The notes: a model not told the origin generated them from the letters alone. A stretch of DNA of 64,000 bases from Lepidurus packardi (GCA_023053545.1 JAKZAN010000002.1:10474790-10538789); one strand, 5' to 3'. Shown: positions 1 to 11,045, counted from the stretch's first letter. A program made the numbers and translations.

Positions 1-331
1 GGTTAAGAACTGACACACTGGTGTTATTTTTTACCCGTGGAATACATTACAACCGTTTGTCAGTTTTTCCTGAGAACGTGTTCTTCGGCAAATTGGTGGA
101 GCACAATGCAAGTGGAAAACATGAGACAAGTGAGAAGTACGAATAATCTGTCTGTTCTGAAATTCCAGATAACATATAGCTCCAATTTGTGCGGGCGTGA
201 GTCGAATTGGCTGTGAGACGAAGTGGCTGTTCCCTCGTCGAATATCTGCCTCCGTCAAGAACATGGAAATTTGCCATGCATAGCTTCATGCCGGCATGTT
301 ATGATTTGTGTATGACTAGACTAGACTAGCC
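1..331. other. Left-edge region upstream of STYX
   Basis: This stretch lies upstream of the STYX start codon. On the minus strand a 77-codon ATG-initiated frame runs from 264 down to 31, so the two possible start codons face away from each other across 68 bp, as in a bidirectional promoter. The first 35 or so residues of that frame look protein-like, but I cannot name a family and cannot see a confident splice to further exons. The rest shows no recognisable feature. Confidence 0.3.
31..264 (-). CDS. Possible first exon or small ORF divergent from STYX
   Basis: A minus-strand ATG frame of 77 codons beginning MFLTEADIRRGN. It starts 68 bp from the STYX start on the opposite strand. The first half (through about residue 36) has balanced protein-like composition, while the second half is less convincing and may be read-through into an intron; a GT within the frame near 116-117 could be a donor. 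I do not recognise the family. It may be the 5' end of a gene continuing beyond the left edge, or a chance frame. Confidence 0.25.
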   Translation of the reverse strand: MFLTEADIRRGNSHFVSQPIRLTPAQIGAICYLEFQNRQIIRTSHLSHVFHLHCAPPICRRTRSQEKLTNGCNVFHG

Positions 332-1036
332 ATGCAAGAAGACACGGCATCATGGGTTTGGACCTATTCTATGAGACGAGAAATGCAGGAAGTTATTCCT
401 AACCTTTATTTGGGGCCTTATTCTTCCGCTACCAAGTCCAAAGTAAAGCAAACTATAGACACATGTATAGCTAATGCATTAATTTTTTATTTACTTTACT
501 TTAGTTGCAAAGCTTACTGGATGCCGGTATTACCCACATAATATGTGTCAGACAAGATGTGGAAGCTCGTTTGATTCGTCCAATGTTCCCAGGAATTATA
601 AAGTAAGTACCTCGTGACATGAGTATTTGTAATTTGCTACTTTTTCTGGCTTAGGTACCTTGTCTTGAATATATCAGACACAGTTACGGAGAATATCATT
701 CAGCACTTTCCTGTTGTAGTGCGATACTTGGAGGAATGTTTTCAGTCCGGCGGTAAGGCACTGGTTCACGGAAATGCAGGAATCTCTAGAAGTGCTGCTT
801 TGGTGTTGGCTTACGTCATGCAAAAATACGATAGCAACTATAAGGAAGCGTTTTGGCTCGTCCAAAGCAAACGGTTTTGCATTAGTCCGAACGAGGGCTT
901 TGTCAGGCAGTTGGAAGAGTACGAGCCCATTTACAAAGCGCAGAAGACCTTCCAAAACACACTTAGCTGCCACAATGTACTGCGGAGAAAGCGAAGTAAT
1001 GATGACGAAGACCCTTCACGAATGGGCAGTTTGTAA
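332..1036 (+). CDS. Styx: Serine/threonine/tyrosine-interacting pseudophosphatase STYX
   Basis: Spliced exons 332-442, 505-602 and 655-1036 give 196 aa, close to vertebrate STYX (about 223). STYX is a catalytically dead dual-specificity phosphatase that binds phosphorylated partners; in vertebrates it sequesters ERK in the nucleus and engages the F-box protein FBXW7. The P-loop reads HGNAGISRSAA, where an active enzyme has HCxxGxxR: the nucleophilic Cys is replaced by Gly, the family hallmark, so this is a bona fide pseudoenzyme and not a broken gene. The N-terminal block VIPNLYLGPYSSA and the stretch RRFCISPNEGFVRQLEEYE also match the family. The ATG follows stops in frame and splicing phases agree (0, then 2). 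An AATAAA lies 38 bp past the stop. It converges with TIMM50. Confidence 0.93.
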
Positions 1037-1336
1037 ATAGTGCAGATTAGTTTCCATTCAGTGCAGTTTGTTGAATAAAGGATTGTTTGTATTTTGGTCT
1101 AAGTTGACATTCGAACGCGAGTCGTAGTTAAAGTTATCGCACTTTCGAACGCCCAAGGTGTCAAGACAACCCGAACGTTTCCAGTTCCTTCTCTTTAGAA
1201 CAAGAAAGAATTCTCCAATTATTCGAGGTAATTAACTGAAGAGTTTTTCCTTGGTTAGCTGGAACGAGTTGAGGGCCACAAGTGAACGACTCCTCCATGT
1301 TTTGCTAAGGTCAAACGAAAGAAACGCACGCGGTCC
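1037..1336. other. Convergent 3' interval, STYX and TIMM50
   Basis: Both flanking genes end here. It contains the STYX polyadenylation signal AATAAA at 1074-1079. The short direct repeat TTCGAACGC occurs at about 1111 and 1145. Nothing else is recognisable. Confidence 0.5.
1074..1079 (+). promoter_or_regulatory. STYX polyadenylation signal
   Basis: A canonical AATAAA hexamer 38 bp after the STYX stop codon. It sits before the convergent TIMM50 gene, so it fits cleavage of the STYX transcript. Confidence 0.6.
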
Positions 1337-3052
1337 CTAAAACCTTCTTCCAAAAAAACCTTTCACTAGTGACGCTGGCGACGAAGCAGCCTTTTCTTGC
1401 TGCATCTTATACAGCTGTTCTTGTTGCTCCTAAAGCACACAAAAAGGCTTCGTAACTCAAAATCACAGCGTTTTAAGATACACTACCTGTAGTATTCTCT
1501 GATTTTCCTTAAATGCAGCAATGGGATCTTCAAATTGCCGGTAGAAATCCAACACTTCCCGTACATCCTGCACTTCCGACGACGCGACGGCTACAATATC
1601 ACATGCATAACACAAAAATTTAGAAAGGAAACACCGAGTCATACTTTTTAGCAGGATCGCCAAATCAATCAATGACCGGTCGTCATCATTTCCTTGCCAC
1701 TTTTTCAAACGCAACAAGTTTCGGGGGTGGTTTTTTACGGCATTTTCATTCCAATCCACCACAATTACCTAAACCGGATTTTTACCTGGACACAACTAAC
1801 AAAGAAATCGCTTATGTACTTTGGACAGATCGCGATCGAGGCAGTCCAGGTCTTTCACGTGATGACCATCAACATAACGCGTAGAATCTCTGAAGAGCTT
1901 GTACAGGATATGGCCATTGGGATCAAGAGCATCCAAAATCGGAAAGGCCGTCTAAAAATTATGATTATAACTTGACTAAATATAAATCTACTATTAAAAA
2001 TTTACAAAAGCCTGCTCTGCTGTGTAGATCACAACTTCAAACGCAGGATGAGCAACTTGAGATAAGAAAAACTCGACACCGGGACGTTTCTTAAACCTCC
2101 AACCAGTCTGGTACTAAAAAAACGGCAAAATTGACTTGTTAATAAAATTAGACCTTATTTTGAATAAGAGAAAAAAAAATAAAGGCGCGAGTTTTACTGT
2201 CCAATCTGGATGAACGAGCACTCCAGTCATTTCCAAAACTAGGGTATATGGAGGCTGGTAATACGGTTCTTTAAACGGTTCGGGAAGTAGCTTGTCCCGT
2301 GAAGGGTCCTTGATCATCTAAAAAAGAACACAACATGTTACAAGAAGGACTATACTAGCAAAGGTTTTTGTTTTATAACCTTGCTGTAGTTTTTTATGGC
2401 GGACCAAGCTCTATACAGGTATTGCTGTGGCATGGCAATGTGACTAAACCTATCTTCCATAAGGTTACCTTCTTCATCTCTATCAGGAGCACCTGCGAAA
2501 AGTGGCATAGCAAGGTTTTAAGAGAAAAAACAACAAGAGAAAAATACCCCATACGACTAAGATAAATCCTGCCAAGCCAGTCATGGAAACCCCGAAGAAT
2601 ATGAAAGAATATTTCATTGCTCTCCATGACGCTTCATCTTCTTTCTTCTTCTTGGCTTCTTCCTCATCATCGTTCGGCTGCCCCTGTTCTGACGACTCTT
2701 TGGTTCTGTCGTTTTTATCTGCGTCAGAAGTTGTTCTGCTGGATTTTAATACTTCTTCTGCCAAGCCCAAGCCTGATGTTCCTTGCATGCTCCCTAAAAT
2801 GCTTGTGGTCGGTTTCGCTGTGCTGACAGGAGAGTTATCATCTTGTGGGATTTTGCTTGAAAAGGGTAATGCTGATGGCTGAAGGAGTGCGGCATATCTC
2901 GAATTCTGGAGCAAACCATGTGGTCGATTACTTTTGAAGAACCTGTGTGTGACCGTATCGTTTTGCCGTTTTAATAAAGACGAATGTTTTGTCACTACGT
3001 TCACGAAGCGCCCATTCCTAAAAACGTTCGTTAGCGAACTCACTACAGACAT
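1337..3052 (-). CDS. Timm50: Mitochondrial import inner membrane translocase subunit TIM50
   Basis: Eight exons (3052-2548, 2492-2380, 2317-2198, 2113-2006, 1951-1820, 1768-1645, 1590-1487, 1429-1337) give 432 aa. TIM50 is the presequence receptor of the TIM23 complex; it spans the inner membrane once with most of the protein in the intermembrane space. Visible parts are a basic, Ser-rich mitochondrial targeting N-terminus, an acidic/KKKKED linker, one membrane segment near residues 145-168 ([17 protein letters not shown]), then the FCP1/HAD-like domain. That domain begins [16 protein letters not shown], the TIM50 version of the phosphatase motif in which the catalytic aspartates are lost, and continues with [25 protein letters not shown] and the NPRNLL-type block. 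The exon sum is a perfect multiple of three. It shares the 3053-4543 interval with divergent EHD. Confidence 0.95.
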
Positions 3053-4182
3053 GGTAGATTTAATTTTTCCAGTAAAATTTAGTTTTGTTTACGTTCTTTT
3101 CCTATGCAACCCGTGATCCGCATCCACCAACTTTGCGACCCGCGGTCTAATTCGCGACCATGCGTCCGCGACCTATCTCTACTGCCTATCTACGACCTAT
3201 CTCTACTCTATCTCTACTTTGTTCTTTGAAATATTTTCTTTGTCTTGTAATGTGTGAATGTCTCATGTTAATTTATTCGCAATGTAGTCTTTAATCTGAG
3301 CCTGATAATCTTATTTATCTTTTATTACATGTATTTCTTTGCATAAGCTAGTATGAATTCTGTTTTATTAGTGAGGTAGTCTTAATGCTATCTTTACTAA
3401 CAAGAACAAGTTTAAATGAAAGAGTTGTTGCGAACAAAAGCTATGAATGTAAATAAACACTGTGGCAGCCGTTCGCGTACCTCGTCAGTCGCAGGTATCT
3501 TCGGTCGCATTTTTCTTCGAGAAAAATTGAGCTGGTCGCGGGACGCCGATAGTGTCGGGTTGCGGATTTGGCTGCAGGTTGCGTGCCGCGAGTCGCGGTG
3601 CAGATTAGAAAATTCCCTTACTCCGTTTCGGGATTAACTGTTCCGTTCCATTTCCTTATAATCCAATGTTCTTGGCGTAATCAGTAGTTAGGAAGTTTAA
3701 TATAGGCCTAGAAAAAATGAACAAGTTGAAGACGTGGCTTGATTTTTCATCAAATTAATTTCATAATAAATCTTCAATTGAGACATTCATAAGAGCGGGC
3801 TTATTCCAAAGATTTACTCTACCACCATTAATGCGCAGTCGACATAGATCACCATTACTTTTTAAGGAGAACTTAAAACACTTTAGGACGTTTCAGAACA
3901 TGATAGCAAATTTCCGCACTTGGAGGGAAATGGTACATTATCCGATAATGAGTACTTAACTCGGTCCAAGGGCTTTGAAAGACAAGACGCACGTGGCATG
4001 GGTTCCGCTTCTGTTTATTATGTTGTAGTTTTATATGAGCTCCGGGCTACGATTGGTTGTACTTGTTTTCTTTCACTTTATTTGCAAACGGATGCGGACT
4101 GTTTTCCTTCATGTAATCGAAAGTCCGACTCCGTTCCAAGTCAGATTGTTGATGCCGCATCCTGATCCTGCCCGAAGAGGGG

Positions 4183-4189
4183 TATAAAA
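4183..4189 (+). promoter_or_regulatory. TATA-like box upstream of EHD
   Basis: TATAAAA inside a GC-containing context about 360 bp before the EHD ATG. A transcript starting roughly 30 bp downstream would carry a leader containing the 4338 uORF. A candidate small leader intron (donor near 4240, acceptor near 4286) cannot be proved from sequence. Confidence 0.35.
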
Positions 4190-4337
4190 TCAAACAAATT
4201 TTGCTGGCCGCTGTACTTCAATGTCCGCCTTGGTCAGTTAAGGTAATTTAGTACAGCAAGAAAACTAACTGCTTATTCATTTCAAGCAACCAAGGGATTC
4301 TTGCTTCATTAGTGTTTCGCTACGGAGTTAGGAAAGA

Positions 4338-4529
4338 ATGCGAGACGGTGACGTCATCGATGTCGTAGGAGCAGCTGACGACTCCCATGACGGGCGACCA
4401 CAGCCACTCCCCCCAGTTAATGCCCTGTCAAACACGAGCAACAACTTGTCCTGTAATTGTAACCAGGATCTCTTTGAAACTTGTGAAATTTGTGTGTCTC
4501 GTCGTCACGTCGACATCCAGAGCAATTAA
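4338..4529 (+). CDS. Upstream ORF in EHD 5' leader
   Basis: An ATG-initiated 63-codon frame beginning MRDGDVIDVVGAADD that ends 14 bp before the EHD start codon, in a different frame. If the leader is unspliced here, ribosomes would meet this frame first, so it could limit EHD translation. I recognise no domain. The composition (acidic start, NLSCNCNQ, Cys pairs) is unremarkable and the frame may be non-coding. Confidence 0.25.
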   Translation: MRDGDVIDVVGAADDSHDGRPQPLPPVNALSNTSNNLSCNCNQDLFETCEICVSRRHVDIQSN

Positions 4530-4543
4530 TCCAACGCAGCACC

Positions 4544-6464
4544 ATGTTCAGTTGGCTCAATAAAGACGAAAACCGCAAAAAGCAGCCGGAAGTGTACGAC
4601 AGTGTGGTGGAAGGCCTGAAGAAGATTTACAAGACCAAAATTTTACCACTTGAACAAGCCTATTTTTTCCATGATTTCCATTCCCCTCAACTGGACGACC
4701 CAGACTTTGATGCCCGCCCCATGATCCTCTTAGTCGGACAGTATTCAACGGGAAAAACTACCTTTATTCGTTATTTGCTAGAGAAAGATTTTCCTGGTAT
4801 TCGCATTGGGCCTGAACCCACGACAGACCGTTTTATAGCGGTTATGCATGGCGACAGCGAAGGAGTTATCCCCGGAAACGCTTTGGTTGTAGATCCCAAT
4901 AAACAATTTCGGCCGTTGTCAAAGTTTGGTAACGCGTTTCTCAATCGTTTCCAATGTTCCAGCGTCGACTCCCCCGTCCTAAAGGGAATTTCCATCGTCG
5001 ACACCCCTGGCATTCTCTCTGGCGAGAAACAACGCGTTGACAGAGGCTATGATTTCACGGGCGTTCTGGAATGGTTTGCCGAACGCGTAGATCGCATTAT
5101 TCTCTTGTTCGATGCCCACAAGTTGGACATCTCAGACGAATTCCGGCGTTCAATTGAAGCCTTACGCGGCCATGATGACAAAATCAGAATTGTTCTCAAT
5201 AAGGTACGGAAAGCAAAAGGAAAGATGAAACAAAAACGGCCAACTGCATTCGTTCGTGTTCTTCATTTTTCTAGGCGGATATGATAGATCATCAGCAATT
5301 GATGCGGGTTTACGGAGCTTTGATGTGGTCCTTGGGTAAAGTCCTAAACACCCCCGAAGTGGCTCGAGTATACATTGGATCCTTTTGGGATCAGCCATTG
5401 CGTTACGATGTCAATCGAAAGTAAATATGAACTAAGTATAAGCAAAAGATGTAGACTTTACCTTGGAATTGTCCTTTAGACTGTTTGAGGCTGAAGAACA
5501 AGACTTATTCCATGACTTGCAGTCACTACCCCGTAATGCTGCCTTGCGAAAGCTGAACGATCTTATTAAGCGAGCTCGACTGGCAAAAGTAAGTTCGTTC
5601 ATGGAAACCGAAGATTTTGATTGTCAAATTGTCGTTTTGCAGGTCCACGCGTATATCATTAGCGCACTTCGCAAAGATTTTCCTACCATGTTTGGCAAAG
5701 ACAGTAAGAAGAAAGAACTTATCAAGAACCTGGCGCAAACCTACGAACTATTGCAGAGAGAACATCAAATTTCGCCTGGTGATTTCCCTGATCTCAAGCG
5801 AATGCAGGTAATATTTGCCAGAAAAGGAGCCTAAGATGATGGTGGGACTGAATTATGAATTTCCTGTGCAGGAGCAATTGGTTCATCATGACTTCACCAA
5901 ATTTCCACCCTTGAAGCCGAGGTTGTTGGAAGCTGTGGACCGTATGCTAGCTGAAGACATTGCCCGTCTCATGGCTGTTATTCCGCAAGAAACGCCCCAA
6001 ATTATCAGTGATAACAACATCAAGGGCGGGGCTTTCGACGGAGTTCAAGACAAAATTAGTCCGTTCGGTTTCAAGAAGGGTGAAGGGGCTGATGCTGGTG
6101 CTGGAGAAGCGGAATGGATCGTAACCAAGGATAGGTACAAAGCTGATTCTCTTTTCGAGAGCATGGGTCCTGTCGACGGCAAAATTACGGGTGCAGGTAA
6201 AATATCTCTTTAAGGTAGGGTGTCAGAAAAATTCCTAACCTAATTTTGATGCAAAATATAGCCGCTAAGTCTGAGATGATCAAATCCAAGTTGCCGAACT
6301 CAGTTTTGGGCAAAATATGGAAATTGGCTGATGTGGATAAGGATGGAATGTTGGATGCGGACGAATTTGCCTTGTCGATGCACCTCATCAATATCAAGTT
6401 GGACGGACACGATTTACCAGCGGAGCTACCCACCCATTTAATACCCCCTAGCAAACGATTTTAG
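4544..6464 (+). CDS. EH-domain-containing dynamin-like ATPase (EHD family, Past1-like)
   Basis: Six exons (4544-5203, 5275-5420, 5480-5588, 5643-5807, 5872-6196, 6262-6464) give 535 aa, the usual EHD length (534-550). EHD proteins are ATP-binding dynamin relatives that oligomerise on tubular endosomes and drive recycling to the plasma membrane. The P-loop GQYSTGKT is at about 65-72, switch DTPG at about 153-156, and the NK/AD specificity motif straddles the first intron. Helical-domain blocks REHQISPGDFP and KGGAFDG are present, and a C-terminal EH domain (about 440-535) carries the calcium-binding loop DVDKDGMLDADEF and the ending PPSKRF. The start was chosen at MFSWLNKDENRK because it matches the family N-terminus and has an A at -3. 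Invertebrates usually carry one EHD gene (Past1 in flies) in place of the four vertebrate paralogues. Confidence 0.96.
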
Positions 6465-7056
6465 GAACAGTATACCCTTCCAATTTCCTTTTTCTTAAAA
6501 TTACGTTTAGCGGGGTTTTTTCGTAAACTTGGCTTTTGGTTTCCGTATTTCTTTTTTTATATATATGCGCAGCAAAAGCTGAGCTTGTTAAAGCCAAATA
6601 TTGTACTTTTTTTTTCAAAAATAGATTGTGAACCCTTGCAAAACCCCAAGGAAGTTATCTTTAACCTTGTAGGTACCAAAGGAAAAATTATTGTAAGGAA
6701 TTTAGTTTACGTAGTCTGTTTTGTTCTTATTTTTCTGTTTTCACCAGTGTTGTGTTGAAACCTCCTTAGCTTCGTTCTTCTATATTGTTACAAACTAAAT
6801 GTGCGACACTCAAATTTTGTGCCTTGCTTTTAGATTTCTTTTTTCTTAGTGTTCTTACTCTATATAGTCTGGACTGTATAGTTGTATCGAGACAAACGAA
6901 GATGGGGGTGCTGCGAAAATTACACAAGGAATGAAAAGCTGAAACGACTTTTTTGTGTTTCCACAACAGTTTACAGGATTATAAAATTAGATTTTTCGGG
7001 CTCAACATGTGTCCCTCGTTTCCGGAGAGAGCTGTAATTAACTCACTAATTAAAGT
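6465..7056. other. Convergent 3' interval, EHD and TMEM50
   Basis: 3'-UTR-like AT-rich sequence with T-runs (around 6550 and 6610). I see no clear AATAAA for either gene, no ORF of interest and no repeats. Confidence 0.45.
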
Positions 7057-7752
<696 letters not shown>

Positions 7753-7814
7753 AACTACTTAATACTCGAACGCTAGATTAACTAATTTGCAGTGTTTTGC
7801 TTTTGCTTTGATCG

Positions 7815-7822
7815 TGACGTCA
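7815..7822. promoter_or_regulatory. CRE-type palindrome TGACGTCA
   Basis: A full 8-bp CREB/ATF palindrome between two divergent genes. The site is visible; binding is inferred from the known CREB/ATF consensus. Confidence 0.4.
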
Positions 7823-7892
7823 TGAAACGAGAACAGCTTTCAGTTCTAACTTCAAGCTTGTGTTACTAATTTTCGTCCGTAGGTGGCGACTC

Positions 7893-7899
7893 TATATAA
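7893..7899 (+). promoter_or_regulatory. TATA-like box of the carboxylesterase
   Basis: TATATAA about 70 bp before the first in-frame ATG (7962) of the esterase and about 180 bp before the ATG that opens its signal peptide. Confidence 0.35.
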
Positions 7900-8072
7900 T
7901 TTGTTCTTTTCTTGTCTTTAACGGTATTCCTCTGGAATACGATATCCCGTAGATTTTCGTTATGCCAACTCGTAATCTTGAAGCAGCCTTGAATAAGAGC
8001 GAGCTAGACCTGGTTGTAGCTGTTTGTTCGGATGATAAGGACAGTGTCTCAAAGTCAGTTTCAATTGCAACC

Positions 8073-10475
8073 ATGCAGACTTCACGAAGAAGTGTTATTT
8101 GTGCGATTTTAATACACTACGCATTTGTAATTACGGTAAATGGATCAAAAGAGGCGAAATTGATTGCGGAAATCCCGCAGGGCCAATTAAAAGGGTCCTT
8201 TATGATGTCTAGTGATCAAAAGCAGTTTGTTGCTTTCAGGGGCATTCCGTATGCCGAGCCCCCTTTGGGAAAGCTTCGATTTAATGTAAGATTGTTTAGA
8301 ACGCTAATTGGGCTGTTGACTTAAAGGGGAACTATATACACTTTTTGATGTTACCAAATGAGCTAGTAGGTCATACTGAGTAAATTTGAATGTTTGTCGG
8401 TATAAGGATTACTGAGATTTTGTTATTTTGAGATATTTAGCCGTGCTTGTCTGGCTTGGAACTCCTTCATTTGATAACAAAAAAAAGTTTGTAGTTCCCC
8501 TTTAACTTCCACGAACAACATTGATAAGATATTTTTATTTAGGACCCCATCCCGGCAAAACAATGGCACGGAATTTTGGATGCGACTAAAGAAGCGCCGG
8601 CATGTCTGCAATATGAAGACATGATGAGGAATTTCCTAGGAAGAGAAGACTGTCTGTATCTCAACGTGTTCACTAGAGAAGTTAGCTGACTTGATTTGGG
8701 ACATCTGTAACAATCTTCGTTTCGCCCTAGACGAGTGGCGACAAATTACGTCCTGTTCTAGTGTGGATTCATGGCGGTGCATGGATGCTAGGCAGCGGCA
8801 ATGGACAGACTTACTTATACGGACCGGAATACCTCATGAATGAGGATATCGTTTTAGTGACGCTTAATTATAGGCTGGCTATGTTCGGTAAGTGCATGCT
8901 GTTATTTAACAACGACCAATTAATGTGGCGATATATGATTGTGGTTGAAGGATTCCTCAGTACCGAAGACGCGGAAGTTCCGGGAAATTATGGTTTATTA
9001 GATCAGGTTTTGGCCCTTGAATGGGTAAAAAACAATATCGAAAATTTCGGAGGGGATTCTAAGAAGATTACGATATTCGGCGAAAGCGCAGGAGGTGCTT
9101 CTGTTCATTTTATGATGGTCACACCTCGCACCGAAGGTAGTATATGCATATCAATCGGATATCTGCCGAGTGTATAGCATAACTGGTCGATTTGGGTTTT
9201 AGGATTGTTTAATGGAGCTATTTCGCAATCAGGAACCGTAGCATGTTCCTGGGCGACTATTCCTAATCCACGAGAAAAAGCTTTCGAATTGGGTAAAGCT
9301 TTCGGATGTGAAACTGACAACTCAAAGGTCTTACTGGAGTGTTTAAGGAACGTTGATGGTCTTGCAATGATACGGCAACATACTATTTTTAAGGTACATT
9401 TTAGTACTCTAATAATTCCTAATGTACCAAAATCAACCATTAGAAATTTGTGGGTCTCTTTCCAATTCCTTTCGGTCCACGAGTTGATCGAGAAAGGCAA
9501 GAGCCAGTACTACCCAACGAACCTATATCTTTATTAAAACAAGGAAGATATCATGCTGTACCATGGATAACCGGTGTCACAAAGAATGAAGGCGCTATCT
9601 TCGTTGCCTGTATTGCTCTATTTTGCCTGCTTTTCGTCTCGTAAATACTATACGTTTGATAACTTTTTCACAGCTTTAAAGGTCCAGGGCGGCTTGGAAA
9701 AACTTGTCAGTGAACCTGAAATCTACCTTCCGTATTTCATGAATTATCACGACCTTACTCCCAATCCGGTCCTTTTCACAAATAAGGTGTTAGCTCACTA
9801 CTTCGACAGTAAAAAAATCAACAAGGAAGACCTGTCACAGCTCGTAGACGTACTTGTTAAATGTTTTGTTTATTTATACATTATCTTATGTTTGAAATAT
9901 TTAGGCAACTTCGGACAGTTTATTCCATAAGGGCCTCATGGAGGCATTGGAGCTTCATGCGGAAAAGAAATTTCATCCAATTTACATTTACCAATTTTCA
10001 CACAGATTTAAAATGTCACTTACGGATATTGTCGGCTACACGGGACCCAATTTGGGTAGGATTTTAATTATGTCCTTTGTAATTAAAAACATAAGCATTG
10101 TGGATAAAAAAAAAACAGGTGTAAGTCATGGGGACGATTTGCTGGCTTTGTTCCGAGTCCCGATGACGCCCTTCCTCGGTGGTGATGATGAAAAGGTTTC
10201 AAGGATGACTATAAAGCATTTGGTGAATTTCGCTAGAAATGGGTAAGAAAGAGAAGTTAAGCGAATAAGTCCGAATGTATCGCAAACCAAATAATTAACT
10301 TTTAAGCGACCCGAATGGAAATGTAGCCCCTGAAGATCGCGTTTGGTTTCCAGTTAACGAAAAGAAAGGGTATATGGATATTTCAGTTGAACCGAAGTTT
10401 ATCACCGGGAAGTTTGCTTTTGAAGATCGACTGGAATTCTGGAACTCGCTTTCGTCGACCAAAGACGAATTATAA
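8073..10475 (+). CDS. Type-B carboxylesterase with C-terminal KDEL
   Basis: Ten exons (8073-8285, 8543-8680, 8731-8887, 8951-9136, 9203-9393, 9444-9609, 9674-9849, 9905-10055, 10119-10242, 10307-10475) give 556 aa, typical for the family. Such alpha/beta hydrolases cleave carboxyl esters of lipids, xenobiotics or hormones. A signal peptide opens the protein (SVICAILIHYAFVITVNGS), followed by FRGIPYAEPPLGKLRF, the EDCLYLNV block, the oxyanion-hole HGGAW, the nucleophile elbow GESAGG, the acid in TKNEGAIF and the catalytic-His block GVSHGDDL. All triad positions are intact. The protein ends SSTKDEL, a perfect ER-retrieval signal, so it probably works in the ER lumen and is not secreted. I start at 8073 because it places the hydrophobic core at the N-terminus; an in-frame ATG at 7962 would add 37 residues. 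Intron 1 carries a piggyBac-type MITE. Confidence 0.93.
8321..8505. mobile_element. piggyBac-type MITE with TTAA duplications in esterase intron 1
   Basis: A 177-bp element (8325-8501) is flanked on both sides by TTAA (8321-8324 and 8502-8505), the target duplication of piggyBac-superfamily transposons. Its ends are inverted repeats of about 35-37 bp: the left begins AGGGGAACTATATACACTTT and the reverse complement of the right begins AGGGGAACTACAAACTTTTT, and both continue to a GTTA(C/T)CAAATGA block. It has no coding capacity and is non-autonomous. The left and right arms differ at a handful of positions, so the copy is not brand new. I saw no second copy in this window. Confidence 0.8.
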
Positions 10476-11045
10476 CCTACCAAAGAAGTTTACTGTTGTT
10501 ATCACACTAACGATAAACTTAACAAGATTAGAATTTTCGTCAAGTTATGTAGTAGGAACTTTAGAATACAAAGTTTTAGTCTTAAAATACTGTGGGTGTG
10601 TATATTTAGGTAAACTTATTTTAGTTACGAAAATGTACTTAAAAGTTAATGATTAACCCAATGAAGAAGGTAAAAATATTCCCTGAAAAGGGATAACTTT
10701 TCTTAAGTCGGGGTTAAATGTTCCTGCGGGGGGTTAGAATTTATACTTCGTATTTGTAAACTTCAAGCAACGTTATAAGTTACAATTTATATTCAGGAAA
10801 ATTGGCGGTGTGCCTAGTTCGAATTCGAGTTCTGGCCTTTAGTCAACGGAAAGCAACGCTTTCCGTTGACTAAAGACCAACTGGCTTAGTAGAAAACACT
10901 AAGCTAACAAAATTACTTTTCCGACGTAAAACATGACCAACTCTCATTCAAGAAAAGCCGGTAATAAATGTTAGTTCAATTTATTAAGCTTTTGCACACG
11001 TTAATCTTACATCAGTATCCACCCAAGAAATAAAAAACTCGTTTT
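10476..11045. other. Convergent 3' interval, carboxylesterase and PDCL3
   Basis: Esterase and PDCL3 transcripts end here. The only structured element is the perfect hairpin at 10837-10875. No AATAAA is obvious for the esterase and I see no further gene. Confidence 0.45.
10837..10875. repeat. Perfect 18-bp inverted repeat with 3-bp loop
   Basis: The left arm CTTTAGTCAACGGAAAGC is followed by the loop AAC and the exact reverse complement GCTTTCCGTTGACTAAAG. All 18 pairs match. It could be a fold-back end of a decayed transposon, an RNA hairpin in a 3'UTR, or a recent palindromic insertion. The stem is too short for a typical miRNA precursor. Confidence 0.8.

Larger units (their letters stand above)
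3053..4543. other. TIMM50/EHD divergent intergenic region and EHD 5' leader
   Basis: This 1.5-kb interval separates two divergent start codons. Next to TIMM50 (3110-3230) is a stretch of short imperfect repeats around GCGACC and TATCTCTAC. A TATA-like box (TATAAAA) lies at 4183-4189 and a perfect CRE-type palindrome TGACGTCA at 4349-4356. A 63-codon ATG frame (4338-4529) lies just before the EHD start. No other gene is apparent. Confidence 0.5.
7753..8072. promoter_or_regulatory. Divergent promoter region of TMEM50 and carboxylesterase
   Basis: The start codons of TMEM50 (-) and the esterase (+) are only about 210-320 bp apart. The interval holds a perfect CRE palindrome (TGACGTCA, 7815-7822) and a TATA-like TATATAA at 7893-7899 placed to serve the esterase. 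A start near 7925 would include the in-frame ATG at 7962. Confidence 0.45.

Noticed and set aside
10815-10832. tRNA B-box-like GTTCGAATTC
   Set aside because: No A-box or cloverleaf can be formed around it.
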